64,000 bases of DNA from Actinopolyspora mortivallis DSM 44261 (GCF_000384035.1 NZ_KB913024.1:3667899-3731898), one strand, 5' to 3'; positions 39,246 through 47,828 are shown, counted from the first letter of the stretch. The notes: a model not told the origin generated them from the letters alone. Numbers and translations are program-made.

Positions 39246-40223
39246 ATGCGCGCCGTGTGTGTGATCGGACTCGGACTGATCGGGGGTTCCGTGCTGCGGG
39301 CCGCCGTACGTGCCGGTAGGCCCGGCTGGGCCGCCACCACCTCGGAGGAGGACGCGGCCGCCGCCAGGGCGGCGGGCTACGAGGTGGTCGAGAGCACCGA
39401 GCAGGCACTGCGGCTGGCCGCCGAGTGGGAGGCGCTGGTGGTCCTCGCCACCCCGCCGCCCGCCGTCGGCGGGGTGTTGCGGCAGGTCGCCCGGCACGCA
39501 CCGGAGACCTACCTGACCGATGTGGTCAGCGTGGCGGAACCGGTGCGCAGGCAGGTGCGGGAGCTGGCTCCCTCGGCGCGTTACGCCGGGGGACATCCGA
39601 TGGCCGGCAACGCCGGGTCCGGCTGGGACGCGGGCGGTGCCGGGTTGTTCGACAGTGCGTTGTGGGCCGTGAACGCCGACGAGGAGACCACGCTCGACGC
39701 GTGGCGCGAGGCGGCGGCGCTGGCGCTGGACTGCGGGGCGCGCGTGGTGCCGGTGAGCGCGGGAGAACACGACGCCGCGGTGGCCCGCGTGTCCCACCTT
39801 CCCCACGTGCTGGCCGCCGTGCTGGCCGCCGTGGGAGCCGACGGGGGGCCACTGGCGTTGTCCCTGGCGGCGGGCTCGTTCCGGGACGCCACCAGAGTGA
39901 TCGGCAGTGATCCAGAGCTGGTGCGGTCCATGACCGAGGGCAACCGCGCCGCGTTGCTGGACGCGCTGGACGACATCCTGGGCAGGTTGGGCGCGGCCAG
40001 GGGCTCCCTGGCCTCCACGGGCTCACTGAACTCCACGGTCCGGTCCGGGCACCAGGCACGGGGGCTGCTGGAGCGGCGGCACGGCACGGCGGGGGTCCGG
40101 CACGCGGTGCCGCTGGACGGGGAGCACGCGGTGCGGCGACTGCGCGAGGTGGGCGAGAACGGCGGGTTCGTGGTCTCCCTGGACGGTGCGGAGGCCACCG
40201 CCGAGCTGCCGGTTCCGGGATAG
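39246..40223 (+). CDS. tyrA: Prephenate dehydrogenase
   Basis: This 325-aa enzyme oxidatively decarboxylates prephenate towards tyrosine. The NAD-binding motif CVIGLGLIGGSVLRAA stands at the N-terminus. The catalytic region has GGHPMAGNAGSGWDAGGAGLFDS and VSAGEHDAAVARVSHLPHVLA, both typical of TyrA, with the conserved His in HPMAG. No ACT domain follows, so any tyrosine feedback would act differently. ATG at 39246 gives the usual N-terminus. It is divergent from the tadA pair. Confidence 0.92.
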   Translation: MRAVCVIGLGLIGGSVLRAAVRAGRPGWAATTSEEDAAAARAAGYEVVESTEQALRLAAEWEALVVLATPPPAVGGVLRQVARHAPETYLTDVVSVAEPVRRQVRELAPSARYAGGHPMAGNAGSGWDAGGAGLFDSALWAVNADEETTLDAWREAAALALDCGARVVPVSAGEHDAAVARVSHLPHVLAAVLAAVGADGGPLALSLAAGSFRDATRVIGSDPELVRSMTEGNRAALLDALDDILGRLGAARGSLASTGSLNSTVRSGHQARGLLERRHGTAGVRHAVPLDGEHAVRRLREVGENGGFVVSLDGAEATAELPVPG

Positions 40224-40298
40224 CCCTCCGGTCTCGACAGGGCTCGTATCCCTCGAAAGAACCAAGGAATCAACTCTTTCGTGCGGCATCATGGGGAC

Positions 40299-41492
40299 AT
40301 GGCCCGTGCGCTGTTGCTCGACGCCGCACGCACTCCCTTCGGAGGCTACCGGGGCGGCCTGTCCGGCGTCCGTGTCGACGACCTGGCCGCCGAACCGATC
40401 GCCGAGCTGCTCCGCAGGGGAAGGAGCCGGGGGCTCGACCCGGAGGCCGTGGAGGAGATCTTCTACGGCAACACCAACGGGGCGGGCGAGGAGAACCGCA
40501 ACGTGGCCCGGATGGCCGGGTTGCTGGCCGGAGCGCCGGAATCCGTCCCCGGGGTGACGGTCAACAGGCTGTGCGGCTCGGGCGGTGAAGCCCTGCTACA
40601 GGCCACCAGGGCCCTCCGGGGAGAGGACGCCGAGCTGGTGATCGCGGGCGGCGTCGAGGGGATGAGCCGGGCCCCCTTCGTGCTCCCGCGTTCCGAGCGG
40701 AGCCTTCCGGACCGGCTCGAAGTGATCTCCACCGCACGGGGATGGCGGATGGTCAACCCGCGCATGAACCCGCACTGGACCGTTCCGCTGGGCAGGGCTG
40801 CCGAGCTGACGGCGCTCGAGGTGGGACTGAGCCGCACCGAGCTGGACGAGTACGCGCTGCGTTCGCACCGACGTGCCGCGGCGGCCTGGGACGCGGGAGT
40901 GCACGACGGTTTCGTCGTCCCGCTGCGCACCCCGGAGGGCGCCACGATACGCGGGGACGAGTCGGTACGTCCCGATCTCGGCATGACGAAGTTGGAGGGA
41001 CTGGCTCCGGCCTTCTCTCCCAACGGCCCGGTCACGGCCGGGAACTCGGCTCCGCTCGGGGACGGAGCGGTCGCGGCGCTTCTCGGGTCGCGGCGCCGCG
41101 CCGAGCTCCTCGGGGTGGAGCCGCTCGGGGAACTGCTCACCGGAGTGACGGTGGCCCGGGAACCACAGCGGTTCGCGCTGGCCCCGGTGGCCGCCGTGCA
41201 CAAACTGCTGCGCAAACTGGGGGTGGGCATCTCCGAGGTGGTGCTGTGGGAGATCAACGAGGCCTTCGCGGCCCTGGTGCTCGCCGTACTGCGTCAGCTG
41301 CCCGAGATCCCGCTCGACCGAGTGAACGTGCACGGGGGTGCCCTGGCCTACGGGCATCCGTTCGGCGGTTCGTTCGCCCGCGCCGTGGTGGACCTCTGCC
41401 GCCACCTGTACCACCGGGGAGGCGGACTGGGCGTGGCCGTGGCCGGAATCGGGGTCGGGCAGGCCCTGGCGATAGCGGCCCGGGTCGAATGA
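40299..41492 (+). CDS. Thiolase family protein (acetyl-CoA C-acyltransferase-like) lacking the C-terminal catalytic Cys
   Basis: This is a 397-aa thiolase. The nucleophilic cysteine is present (NRLCGSGGEALLQATRAL), as are INEAFAALV and the histidine motif GGALAYGHPFGGS. The final motif that normally carries the acid/base cysteine (C-x-G-G-G-x-G) reads VAVAGIGVGQA here, so this cysteine is Gly/Ala. Thiolytic turnover may be altered or lost; the protein could catalyse a different condensation or be inactive. The ATG at 40299 gives the canonical N-terminus ARALLLDAARTPFG. The gene stands alone, with no beta-oxidation partner next to it. Confidence 0.85.
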   Translation: MARALLLDAARTPFGGYRGGLSGVRVDDLAAEPIAELLRRGRSRGLDPEAVEEIFYGNTNGAGEENRNVARMAGLLAGAPESVPGVTVNRLCGSGGEALLQATRALRGEDAELVIAGGVEGMSRAPFVLPRSERSLPDRLEVISTARGWRMVNPRMNPHWTVPLGRAAELTALEVGLSRTELDEYALRSHRRAAAAWDAGVHDGFVVPLRTPEGATIRGDESVRPDLGMTKLEGLAPAFSPNGPVTAGNSAPLGDGAVAALLGSRRRAELLGVEPLGELLTGVTVAREPQRFALAPVAAVHKLLRKLGVGISEVVLWEINEAFAALVLAVLRQLPEIPLDRVNVHGGALAYGHPFGGSFARAVVDLCRHLYHRGGGLGVAVAGIGVGQALAIAARVE

Positions 41493-41767
41493 GCGCGGGA
41501 GACCCCGAAAAACGACCCCAGAATCTCACAGTCAGAATATTGGGGATATCTTACCGAAGAATCGAATATTCCGACAGCAGACCCCACGAAAGTGGGACCA
41601 CCTTTCCGGTGACGACCGAGAAAAGAGCTTTGTTCAGCCCCACCCGATAAGGTGAATATCCCGCGTCGCGTCCGGCACACGAGCGGGAGCTCGGGTAGAA
41701 AGTAGTCGTCGGCTGACAACACGGGTGGTCGACATGCAATCCAGACACTGAAACGAAAGGCGCAAAC

Positions 41768-42025
41768 ATGCGTTCGTTCAAGCGTGCAGCTGTTGTCGGT
41801 GCCATGGCTCTGCCGCTCGCCTTCGGCGGCGCCGGTTTCGCCGCGGCCGAGTCCCCCGAGGGACACCAGGGGCACGACAAGTGCGCCTCCAAGTCCTCCT
41901 GCGGCAGCTCGTACGGCCACGGACACCACGGCCACGGCCACGGCTACGGCCTCTGGTTCTGGAAGTGGGCCGACTACGACGCCAAGCTCGACACCAGCAT
42001 CGTCAACGCCGGGATCATCGGCTGA
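41768..42025 (+). CDS. Small secreted His/Gly-rich peptide
   Basis: This is an 85-aa precursor with signal peptide (MRSFKRAAVVGAMALPLAFGGAGFAAA), giving a mature peptide of about 58 aa. The mature part has two cysteines (KCASKSSCGSS) and a dense GHGHHGHGHGYG run, followed by an aromatic/acidic end LWFWKWADYDAKLD. Histidine density suggests binding of divalent metal such as Ni, Cu or Zn. ACGAAAGG lies upstream of the ATG. It is in a low-GC accessory stretch and I do not recognise a family. Confidence 0.7.
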   Translation: MRSFKRAAVVGAMALPLAFGGAGFAAAESPEGHQGHDKCASKSSCGSSYGHGHHGHGHGYGLWFWKWADYDAKLDTSIVNAGIIG

Positions 42026-42563
42026 CGGCATCGGCGGCGGCACTCCCGGACCCTGCCGACACGCGGGGCAGGGTCCGGGACTCCCCTGTACTCCACCGAC
42101 GAACCGCCACTCTTCCGGTTGGCGTCTTCGCGAAAAGGACGAACACAGTTCACACCGAACGGTAGGCAGCGTTTTCGTAAACTTTTTCGACGGCACCAGA
42201 ACGTCGCGGAGAAAGGCGACGAGAGGGAAACGGTACTCACCGTGCGGAGGACGCGCGGCCCCGCCCACTCAGAAACGACCTGATTTTCCGCAGCGCCACG
42301 AGCACGATCACCACAGAGACCACGACATCCTCCAGAACCGCCCCGGCCGGAGACTCTTTCCGAACCCGGAATTTCCGAACCGCGCGAATTCTACAGCGCT
42401 CGGAAACCACCCCAGTGCCGGGTGTCCCGATACCAGCCGTCCCGACACGGGGACGCGTCGAGAACCGCGAACCACGAGGCGGAACTCCGACTCGGCAACC
42501 GCGTGCCGGCCCTCGGATCGGGACCGTCGTAGCACTGCCGAGCGGTCTCCCTCCGAGCGAGAA
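42026..42563. other. Intergenic stretch without recognisable gene
   Basis: Open frames in this lower-GC stretch have no family resemblance, no consistent third-position GC bias and no good ribosome site. I see no repeat, promoter pair or RNA gene that I can defend. Confidence 0.5.
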
Positions 42564-42605
42564 GAGGACACCCCGTCCGGGAGCATCGGCATCCGGGGTG
42601 TCCTC
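42564..42605 (-). terminator. Terminator hairpin downstream of barstar-like gene
   Basis: Perfect 12-bp arms (42564-42575 and 42594-42605) around an 18-nt loop that can itself fold. On the minus strand it begins 10 bp after the barstar-like stop and is followed by TTCTCG. Confidence 0.65.
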
Positions 42606-42614
42606 ACGTCCTCG

Positions 42615-42884
42615 TCACTCGAACCTGATCACCTTGTGGGAGTGATATGGCTCAGCCAGATACCTGTTGAGTATGTCACGCATGACACGTGCGTCGCGCG
42701 GCAGCGCGTTCTCGAGATGCTCCCAGCCGGTGAACGTGACCTCGTCGGGCAACTCGACGAGACCGGTTATGGCGTCCCAGAAAGCATCCCGGTTCATCCC
42801 GTACGTGTCCGGAAAACCAAAAGAAAACTTGAGCTTCCGATGCAGCTCCGTCCCAGTACGTACATCCGAGAGATCCACGATCAT
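42615..42884 (-). CDS. Barstar-family (ribonuclease inhibitor) protein
   Basis: This 89-aa protein has the barstar pattern: an N-terminal strand IVDLSDV, helix TELHRKLKFSFGFPDTYGMNRDAFWDAITGL (the F-x-x-P-x-x-YG-x-N-x-x-AFWD core), and a C-terminal LNRYLAE helix. Barstars bind and block secreted ribonucleases of the barnase type. The ATG at 42882-42884 has GAAAGG at nine bases; an ATG three codons upstream is too close to that site. No ribonuclease gene lies nearby, so it is an orphan immunity protein. It lies in an accessory patch next to an integrase remnant. Confidence 0.85.
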   Translation of the reverse strand: MIVDLSDVRTGTELHRKLKFSFGFPDTYGMNRDAFWDAITGLVELPDEVTFTGWEHLENALPRDARVMRDILNRYLAEPYHSHKVIRFE

Positions 42885-43008
42885 CGACCGCATCCTTTCG
42901 TGTCCTACTCGTACCTGCCGACGTACTCGACGATGTCGCTGCTGGTTCCCCGGATCGGTCGGCCTGCGGAGGAACCGAGCGAACCCCCGGAAGCGGGCGG
43001 GCTACAAG

Positions 43009-43200
43009 TAGGTGACGTTCCACACCTTCCGCAAGACCGTGGGCACCCTACTGGATGATGCTGGGTTGAGCGCTCGTCGGATCGCTGACGTGTTGGGGCA
43101 CTCGCACCCGTCGATGACGCTGAACAACTACATGGGGCGCGGTCAGGCTTCCCGCGCGAGTGCCGACGCCCTGAATTCGGTGGTCGACGAAGGCTCGTGA
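43009..43200 (+). pseudogene. C-terminal remnant of a phage-type tyrosine recombinase (integrase)
   Basis: The 63 codons VTFHTFRKTVGTLLDDAGLS ... LGHSHPSMTLNNYMGRG contain the C-terminal catalytic boxes of tyrosine integrases: His-x-x-Arg (HTFR), the conserved GH and the terminal Tyr. In-frame stop codons and unrelated sequence lie immediately upstream, so the catalytic core and N-terminal domain are gone. It lies 110 bp from the 3' end of a tRNA-Arg gene, the usual place for an integrase of an element inserted at a tRNA. I saw no second copy of the tRNA 3' end marking the other border. Confidence 0.75.
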
Positions 43201-43266
43201 AAGTTGGCGACACATCGGCAACCGCTTCCCGTGCCACCGACGGAACAACCGTCACCGAACAGCAAA

Positions 43267-43290
43267 AAACCCCCAGCATACCGGGGGTTT
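43267..43290 (-). terminator. Terminator of tRNA-Arg
   Basis: An 8-bp stem AAACCCCC/GGGGGTTT (43267-43274, 43283-43290) is followed on the minus strand by a T-run (AAAAAA at 43264-43269 on the plus strand). Confidence 0.75.
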
Positions 43291-43310
43291 CAAGCTGTCT
43301 CGACCAGAAG

Positions 43311-43383
43311 CGCGCCCGTAGGGATTCGAACCCCAAACCTTCTGATCCGTAGTCAGATGCTCTATCCGTTGAGCTACGGGCGC
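43311..43383 (-). tRNA. tRNA-Arg (ACG anticodon)
   Basis: A 73-nt tRNA with acceptor GCGCCCG/CGGGCGC. The anticodon stem-loop TCTGA-CTACGGA-TCAGA gives ACG, the substrate of TadA (A34 to inosine). CCA is not encoded. The integrase remnant lies next to its 3' end. Confidence 0.95.
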
Positions 43384-43397
43384 CTGTTCAGTTGTGA

Positions 43398-43417
43398 ACT
43401 TCCACCGCAGTGGAAGT
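43398..43417. repeat. Short hairpin between tRNA-Ser and tRNA-Arg
   Basis: ACTTCCA and TGGAAGT flank a 6-nt loop in the spacer of the two minus-strand tRNA genes. It could terminate the tRNA-Ser transcript. Confidence 0.4.
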
Positions 43418-43422
43418 CCCGG

Positions 43423-43510
43423 CGGAGGCTCCGGGATTCGAACCCGGGAGGGGGGTTACCCCTACCGCATTAGCAGTGCGGCGCCATAGACCAGACTAGG
43501 CGAAGCCTCC
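43423..43510 (-). tRNA. tRNA-Ser (GCT anticodon)
   Basis: An 88-nt class II tRNA with acceptor GGAGGCT/AGCCTCC and a long variable arm. The anticodon stem-loop CCGCA-CTGCTAA-TGCGG gives GCT (reads AGC/AGU). CCA is not encoded. Confidence 0.95.
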
Positions 43511-43623
43511 GGGTGTTCCTCTCTGCCACTGACAGAAACCATACACAATCCGGTTCGGCGGCCTTCAACGGGGGGTGGGTTTCGCGGCGGCGGAACCCAC
43601 CACCCCACCCCCATCATGCCGGT

Positions 43624-45618
43624 TCATCCCCTCCTTTCGCCGCTCATGCGGATGAAGGGGTCCAGGGACTCGGGGTTGCGCAGCGCGTCCCTGCTGACGG
43701 CTCGCTCCGGGTCGGCCCCGGCGAGGATCTTCTTCACCGGCACTTCGAGCTTCTTGCCGTTCAGCGTGTGCGGTACCTCCTCGACCGGCACGAAGCGGTT
43801 CGGCACGTGCCTGGGGGACAGCTCGGCCCGCAGCCGTTCCCTCAACCTCGGCTCCAGCTCGGCCAGCTCCGTGTCCTCAGCCAGCACGAGGAAGCACAAC
43901 AGCTCCCCGTCCGTCTCCCCCGCCCCGGAGGTATCCACCACCAGAGAGTCCAGCACCTCGTCGAAACCCTCGACCACGCGGTAGAACTCCGCGGTGCCCA
44001 TCCGGATCCCGCCGCGGTTGAGCGTCGAGTCGCTCCTGCCGTAGATCACCAGCGAGCCCCGCTCGGTGATCCGCACCCAGTCACCGTGCCGCCAGACACC
44101 GGGGTAGGTGTCGAAGTAGGCCTCCCTCAGCCGGCTCCCGTCCGGATCGTTCCAGAAGTACACGGGCATGCACGGCATCGGCTTGGTCAGCACCAGCTCC
44201 CCCACCTGCTCACGCAGTTCCTCGCCCCGCTCGTCGTAGGAGGCCACCGCCGCACCGAGCATCGGGCACGAGATCTCACCCAACCACACCGGAACATCGG
44301 GGGAGGAGCCCACGAAAGCCGTGCACAGATCGGTACCCCCGGAGACACTGGCGATCTGCACGTCCTCGCCCACCTCCTCGGCGATCCAGCGGAACCCGTC
44401 CTCGGTGAGCGGGGCCCCGGTCGAGCCGATGGTGCGCAGCCCGGAGAGGTCGTGGTCCCGCCCGGGACGCAGCCCGCGTTTGCGGCAGGTCTGGATGAAC
44501 GGCGCCGAGGTGCCGAAGTAGCCGACCCGGTGGCGCGCCACCAGCTCCCAGAGCGCGTCCGCGCTCGGGTGCACTGGGTTCCCGTCGAACAGCACCACGG
44601 TGGCCCCGCTGAGCAGCCCCCCGACGAGGAAGTTCCACATCATCCAGCCGGTGGTGGTGAACCAGAAGAACACGTCGCCGGGCCCGAGGTCGCAGTGCAG
44701 TCCCACGGCCTTGAGATGCTCCAGCACCATCCCGCCGTGGCCGTGCACGATGCCCTTCGGCAGGCCGGTCGTCCCGGAGGAGTACAGCACCCAGAGCGGG
44801 TGTTCGAAGGGAACCTGTTCGAAGGAGAGCTCGGCCTCGGCGTGTCGAGCCAGCATCCCCTCCCAGTCCACCGTGCCCTCCGGGGCACTCGGACCGGTGA
44901 CGTAGTCGACGAGCACGGTCGCCGCCAGGCCGGGAAGTCGCTGCCGCAGCTGGTCCACGGTGTCGGTGACGTCGAAGACCCGCCCCCCGTAGGTGTAGCC
45001 GTTGGTGGCGATCAGCACCGTCGGTTCGATCTGCACGAAGCGGTCCGCCACCGCGCGTACCCCGAAGTCCGGCGAGCAGGAGGACCACACCGCGCCGAGG
45101 CTGGCGGTGGCGAGGAAGGCCACCAGGGTCTCGGGGCTGTTCGGGGCCAGGGCGGCGACCCGGTCACCGGGTCCCACCCCGAGTTCGGCGAGCCCCGCCC
45201 TGGCTGCGGCCACCAGGGAACGCAACCGGCCGAAGGTGATCCGCTCCTGTCGCCCGTCCTCACGGACGAAGAGCACCGCCACGTCGTCCTCGGCCTTGCC
45301 TGGCCCGGCGGACAGCGCGTGCTCGGCGTAGTTGAGCCGCGCGCCGGGGAACCACTCAGCACCGGGCATCGTCTCCGCGGTCAACACCCGCGACGGGGGT
45401 TCGGCGAAGGACACCCCGAAGAACTCGGCCACCGCCGACCAGAAGCCTTCCAGGTCCCGGACCGACCACTGCCACAGCGAACGGTAGTCGGAGAACTCCA
45501 ATCCCCGCTGGGCCCGTAGCCAGCCGCGGAACCGGACCATACGGGTGTCCTGCGCCCATTCGGGCGAGGGCTGCCAGAGCAGTTCGGGCGCGCTTTCCGG
45601 GGTGGTGCTTGAAGTCAT
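43624..45618 (-). CDS. Acetoacetate-CoA ligase
   Basis: This 664-aa adenylate-forming enzyme activates acetoacetate to acetoacetyl-CoA. The N-terminal ACAS_N-like part (SLWQWSVRDLEGFWSAVAEFFGV) and the AMP-binding core LYSSGTTGLPKGIVHGHGG identify the family, and the acetoacetate type is shown by TTTGWMMWNFLVGGLLSG, GGTDLCTAFVG and the C-terminal GRSDSTLNRGGIRMGTAE. The catalytic lysine is in LNGKKLEVPVKKIL. The start ATG is the first of the family-like N-terminus. It may feed ketone-body or poly-hydroxybutyrate carbon into the thioester pool. Confidence 0.93.
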   Translation of the reverse strand: MTSSTTPESAPELLWQPSPEWAQDTRMVRFRGWLRAQRGLEFSDYRSLWQWSVRDLEGFWSAVAEFFGVSFAEPPSRVLTAETMPGAEWFPGARLNYAEHALSAGPGKAEDDVAVLFVREDGRQERITFGRLRSLVAAARAGLAELGVGPGDRVAALAPNSPETLVAFLATASLGAVWSSCSPDFGVRAVADRFVQIEPTVLIATNGYTYGGRVFDVTDTVDQLRQRLPGLAATVLVDYVTGPSAPEGTVDWEGMLARHAEAELSFEQVPFEHPLWVLYSSGTTGLPKGIVHGHGGMVLEHLKAVGLHCDLGPGDVFFWFTTTGWMMWNFLVGGLLSGATVVLFDGNPVHPSADALWELVARHRVGYFGTSAPFIQTCRKRGLRPGRDHDLSGLRTIGSTGAPLTEDGFRWIAEEVGEDVQIASVSGGTDLCTAFVGSSPDVPVWLGEISCPMLGAAVASYDERGEELREQVGELVLTKPMPCMPVYFWNDPDGSRLREAYFDTYPGVWRHGDWVRITERGSLVIYGRSDSTLNRGGIRMGTAEFYRVVEGFDEVLDSLVVDTSGAGETDGELLCFLVLAEDTELAELEPRLRERLRAELSPRHVPNRFVPVEEVPHTLNGKKLEVPVKKILAGADPERAVSRDALRNPESLDPFIRMSGERRG

Positions 45619-45751
45619 AACAGCTTCCTAACCCACCACCACCCTGTTGGGCTATACCCGACCCGGAGAGTTTCGCCGGTTCCGCGAAAAAAGCCAGGAA
45701 CGCGCCGGTTCCGCCGCTGGCGAAACCTCGCCGGAAGCCGGACCACCCCGG

Positions 45752-46450
45752 TCACCGCAGGTGCAGATCGAACCAGTTCCGCGCCCGTTTCCAAGCCTCC
45801 TCGGCCGATTCGGGGTCGGCGTCGAAACGGTGGTCGGCCCGTGGGTAGCGCACCACGTCGGTGATCGCCCCCGCCCCGGACGCGGCGGCACGCAGCCGCT
45901 CTATCTCCTCGGTGGGGATCCGTCCGCCCATCTCCCCGTACAGACCCAGCCACGGGCAGCTGACCTCGCCGACGGTTTCCACCAGCGGGGGCAGCTCGGT
46001 GGACACCGGGGTGACGATCCCGTCACCTCCCACGGTGACCGCGGCGCCCAGTCTCCGCTGCGAGGCCACCACCAGAGCCGCCGTACCGCCGATGTCGAAT
46101 CCCATGATTCCCTGACGGTCCTCGGTGACCCCTCGGTCGGAGAGCCAGACGAAAGCGGCGTCGGTGTCGTTCAGCACCGACTCCCCGGACAGTCCGCGTA
46201 CCCGCTCGTCCACGTCCTCCTCGGCGGGATCGGCCTCGTGGTCGGTGTCCTCGTGATAGAGGTGCGGAGCCACGGTCAGCCACCCTTCCTCCGCCAGGGC
46301 GGCCACCAGAATGCGCACCCGCTCGGTGACCCCTCTGTCCTCGTGCAGGACCACGATCCCGCCACGTACTACGTTCTCCGGTTCGGCGAAGGTCAGCCGC
46401 AGTCGAGTACCGTCGGTGAGCGCGAGGGTGTCGGTCCTGGTTTCGATCAT
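45752..46450 (-). CDS. Dienelactone-hydrolase-like alpha/beta hydrolase with Asp at the nucleophile position
   Basis: This is a 232-aa alpha/beta-hydrolase of the DLH family. The N-terminal oxyanion/Glu region reads GGIVVLHEDRGVTERVRILV and the histidine is in RADHRFD. The nucleophile elbow that is G-F/Y-C-x-G-G in dienelactone hydrolases reads GFDIGGTAAL, so Cys is replaced by Asp. The usual aspartate before the histidine is not obvious either (LYGEMGGRIPTEE). It may have a different mechanism, as in Asp-nucleophile dehalogenases, or be non-catalytic. ATG at 46448-46450 is preferred over an upstream TTG. Confidence 0.8.
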   Translation of the reverse strand: MIETRTDTLALTDGTRLRLTFAEPENVVRGGIVVLHEDRGVTERVRILVAALAEEGWLTVAPHLYHEDTDHEADPAEEDVDERVRGLSGESVLNDTDAAFVWLSDRGVTEDRQGIMGFDIGGTAALVVASQRRLGAAVTVGGDGIVTPVSTELPPLVETVGEVSCPWLGLYGEMGGRIPTEEIERLRAAASGAGAITDVVRYPRADHRFDADPESAEEAWKRARNWFDLHLR

Positions 46451-46662
46451 ACCGGCAGACAACCATGCCGGGGTGAACAGCAGTCAACGCCCACCACCGA
46501 AACGGTGATTCTTCCCCTCCACCACCGCTCCCACCGAGGACGCCGGAACCGGGAAAACCGCTGAAAACGGCGGTGTCCTGGTGGTTAACCCCTCCCGCGC
46601 GGAAGGGATAGGCTCGGAACACGGCCGAAAGGCCCGGCGCGAGAGCGATCAAGGAGTGGCCG

Positions 46663-47715
46663 ATGAGCGTGCGTGTGCGTGCCGACCTCGACAGTCTCCC
46701 CGCCTACGTGGCGGGAAGAACGGTCCCCGGTTCGACCAAACTGGCCAGCAACGAGGTCTCCCGGGGTCCCCTTCCGAGTGTCGTGGAGGCCGTGACGCAC
46801 GCGGCGCACCGGGTGCACCGCTACCCCGACATGGGCGCGACCGAACTCGTGGACTCCCTGGCGAAACACCTGGACGTCGCCACCGAGCGGATCGCCGTCG
46901 GCTGCGGTTCGGTGGCACTGTGCCAGCAGATCGTGCAGGCGCTGTGTTCCCCCGGCGACGAGGTCGTCTTTCCGTGGCGCTCCTTCGAGGCCTACCCCAT
47001 CCTCACGAGGGTGGCGGGCGCGAACGAGGTGCGGGTACCGCTGACCGAGGACCACGAACTGGATCCGGACGCGCTGGCCGACGCGATCACCGACAACACC
47101 CGGGTGGTGTTCGTCTGCACCCCCAACAACCCCACGGCGACGACGCTGCACGAACGGCAGCTGGAGGAGTTCCTGTCCCGGGTTCCCTCCGACGTGCTCG
47201 TGGTGCTCGACGAGGCCTACCGGGAGTTCGTCGACGACCCACAGGCCCCCGACGGGGTGGAGTTCACCCGCCGCTGGGACAACGTGGCCTGTCTGCGCAC
47301 CTTCTCCAAGGCCTACGGGCTGGCCGGTCTGCGGGTGGGCTACGCGGTCGCCCCTCCCCACGTGGCCGAGGCCCTGCGCAAGGTCTACATCCCCTTCAGC
47401 GTCAACGCGGTGGCCCAGGCCGCCGCTGTGGCCTCCCTGGAGGCGGGGGACGAACTCGAACGCCGCTGCGCCGAGGTGATCTCCGAGCGCACCAGGGTGC
47501 GCGACCGGCTGCTGGAGCTCGGCTACCGGGTTCCCCCCACCCAGGCGAACTTCGTGTGGCTGCCGCTCGGTGAACGCACCGGGGCCTTCAACGAGCACTG
47601 CCTGAACAACCGTGTGGTGGTCCGCGCCTTCCCGGGGGACGGGGCCCGGGTCACGGTCGGCACGCCGGAGGAGAACGACATTCTGCTCTCCGCGGCGGCC
47701 TCCTTCTCCGGCTGA
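46663..47715 (+). CDS. Aromatic amino acid / histidinol-phosphate aminotransferase family (HisC2/Pat-like)
   Basis: This 350-aa PLP enzyme of fold type I is likely to transaminate phenylpyruvate or related aromatic keto acids. The substrate/PLP motifs are LASNEVSRGPLPSV, CTPNNPTATTL, DEAYREFVDD and the Schiff-base lysine in TFSKAYGLAGLRVGYA. The N-terminal region resembles mycobacterial HisC2 (phenylalanine aminotransferase). AAGGAG at 46650-46655 precedes the ATG, and a -10-like TAGGCT lies at 46610-46615. It stands apart from other his or aro genes. Confidence 0.87.
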   Translation: MSVRVRADLDSLPAYVAGRTVPGSTKLASNEVSRGPLPSVVEAVTHAAHRVHRYPDMGATELVDSLAKHLDVATERIAVGCGSVALCQQIVQALCSPGDEVVFPWRSFEAYPILTRVAGANEVRVPLTEDHELDPDALADAITDNTRVVFVCTPNNPTATTLHERQLEEFLSRVPSDVLVVLDEAYREFVDDPQAPDGVEFTRRWDNVACLRTFSKAYGLAGLRVGYAVAPPHVAEALRKVYIPFSVNAVAQAAAVASLEAGDELERRCAEVISERTRVRDRLLELGYRVPPTQANFVWLPLGERTGAFNEHCLNNRVVVRAFPGDGARVTVGTPEENDILLSAAASFSG

Positions 47716-47793
47716 CTGCCGGGTTCGCTCCGCCCGTTGCCGAACGTGCGGCGTCCTGCCCGGAACGGCCGCTGGCCGCATCCGTCCCGCGTA

Positions 47794-47828
47794 CGAACGG
47801 CCGGCCCCGCGCGAGGGCCGGCCGTTCG
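47794..47828. terminator. Bidirectional terminator hairpin
   Basis: A perfect 14-bp inverted repeat (47794-47807 with 47815-47828) with a 7-nt loop lies between the convergent aminotransferase and chaplin-like genes. It has no T-tract. Confidence 0.65.

Noticed and set aside
41493-43310. A complete integrated element with direct-repeat attachment sites
   Set aside because: I looked for a second copy of the tRNA-Arg 3' end to the left of the integrase remnant and did not see one, so borders cannot be given.
42905-43336. Minus-strand open frame upstream of barstar as a possible ribonuclease partner
   Set aside because: It has no catalytic His/Glu/Arg pattern of barnase, overlaps the integrase remnant and tRNA-Arg, and is Ser/Arg/Pro-rich shadow sequence.
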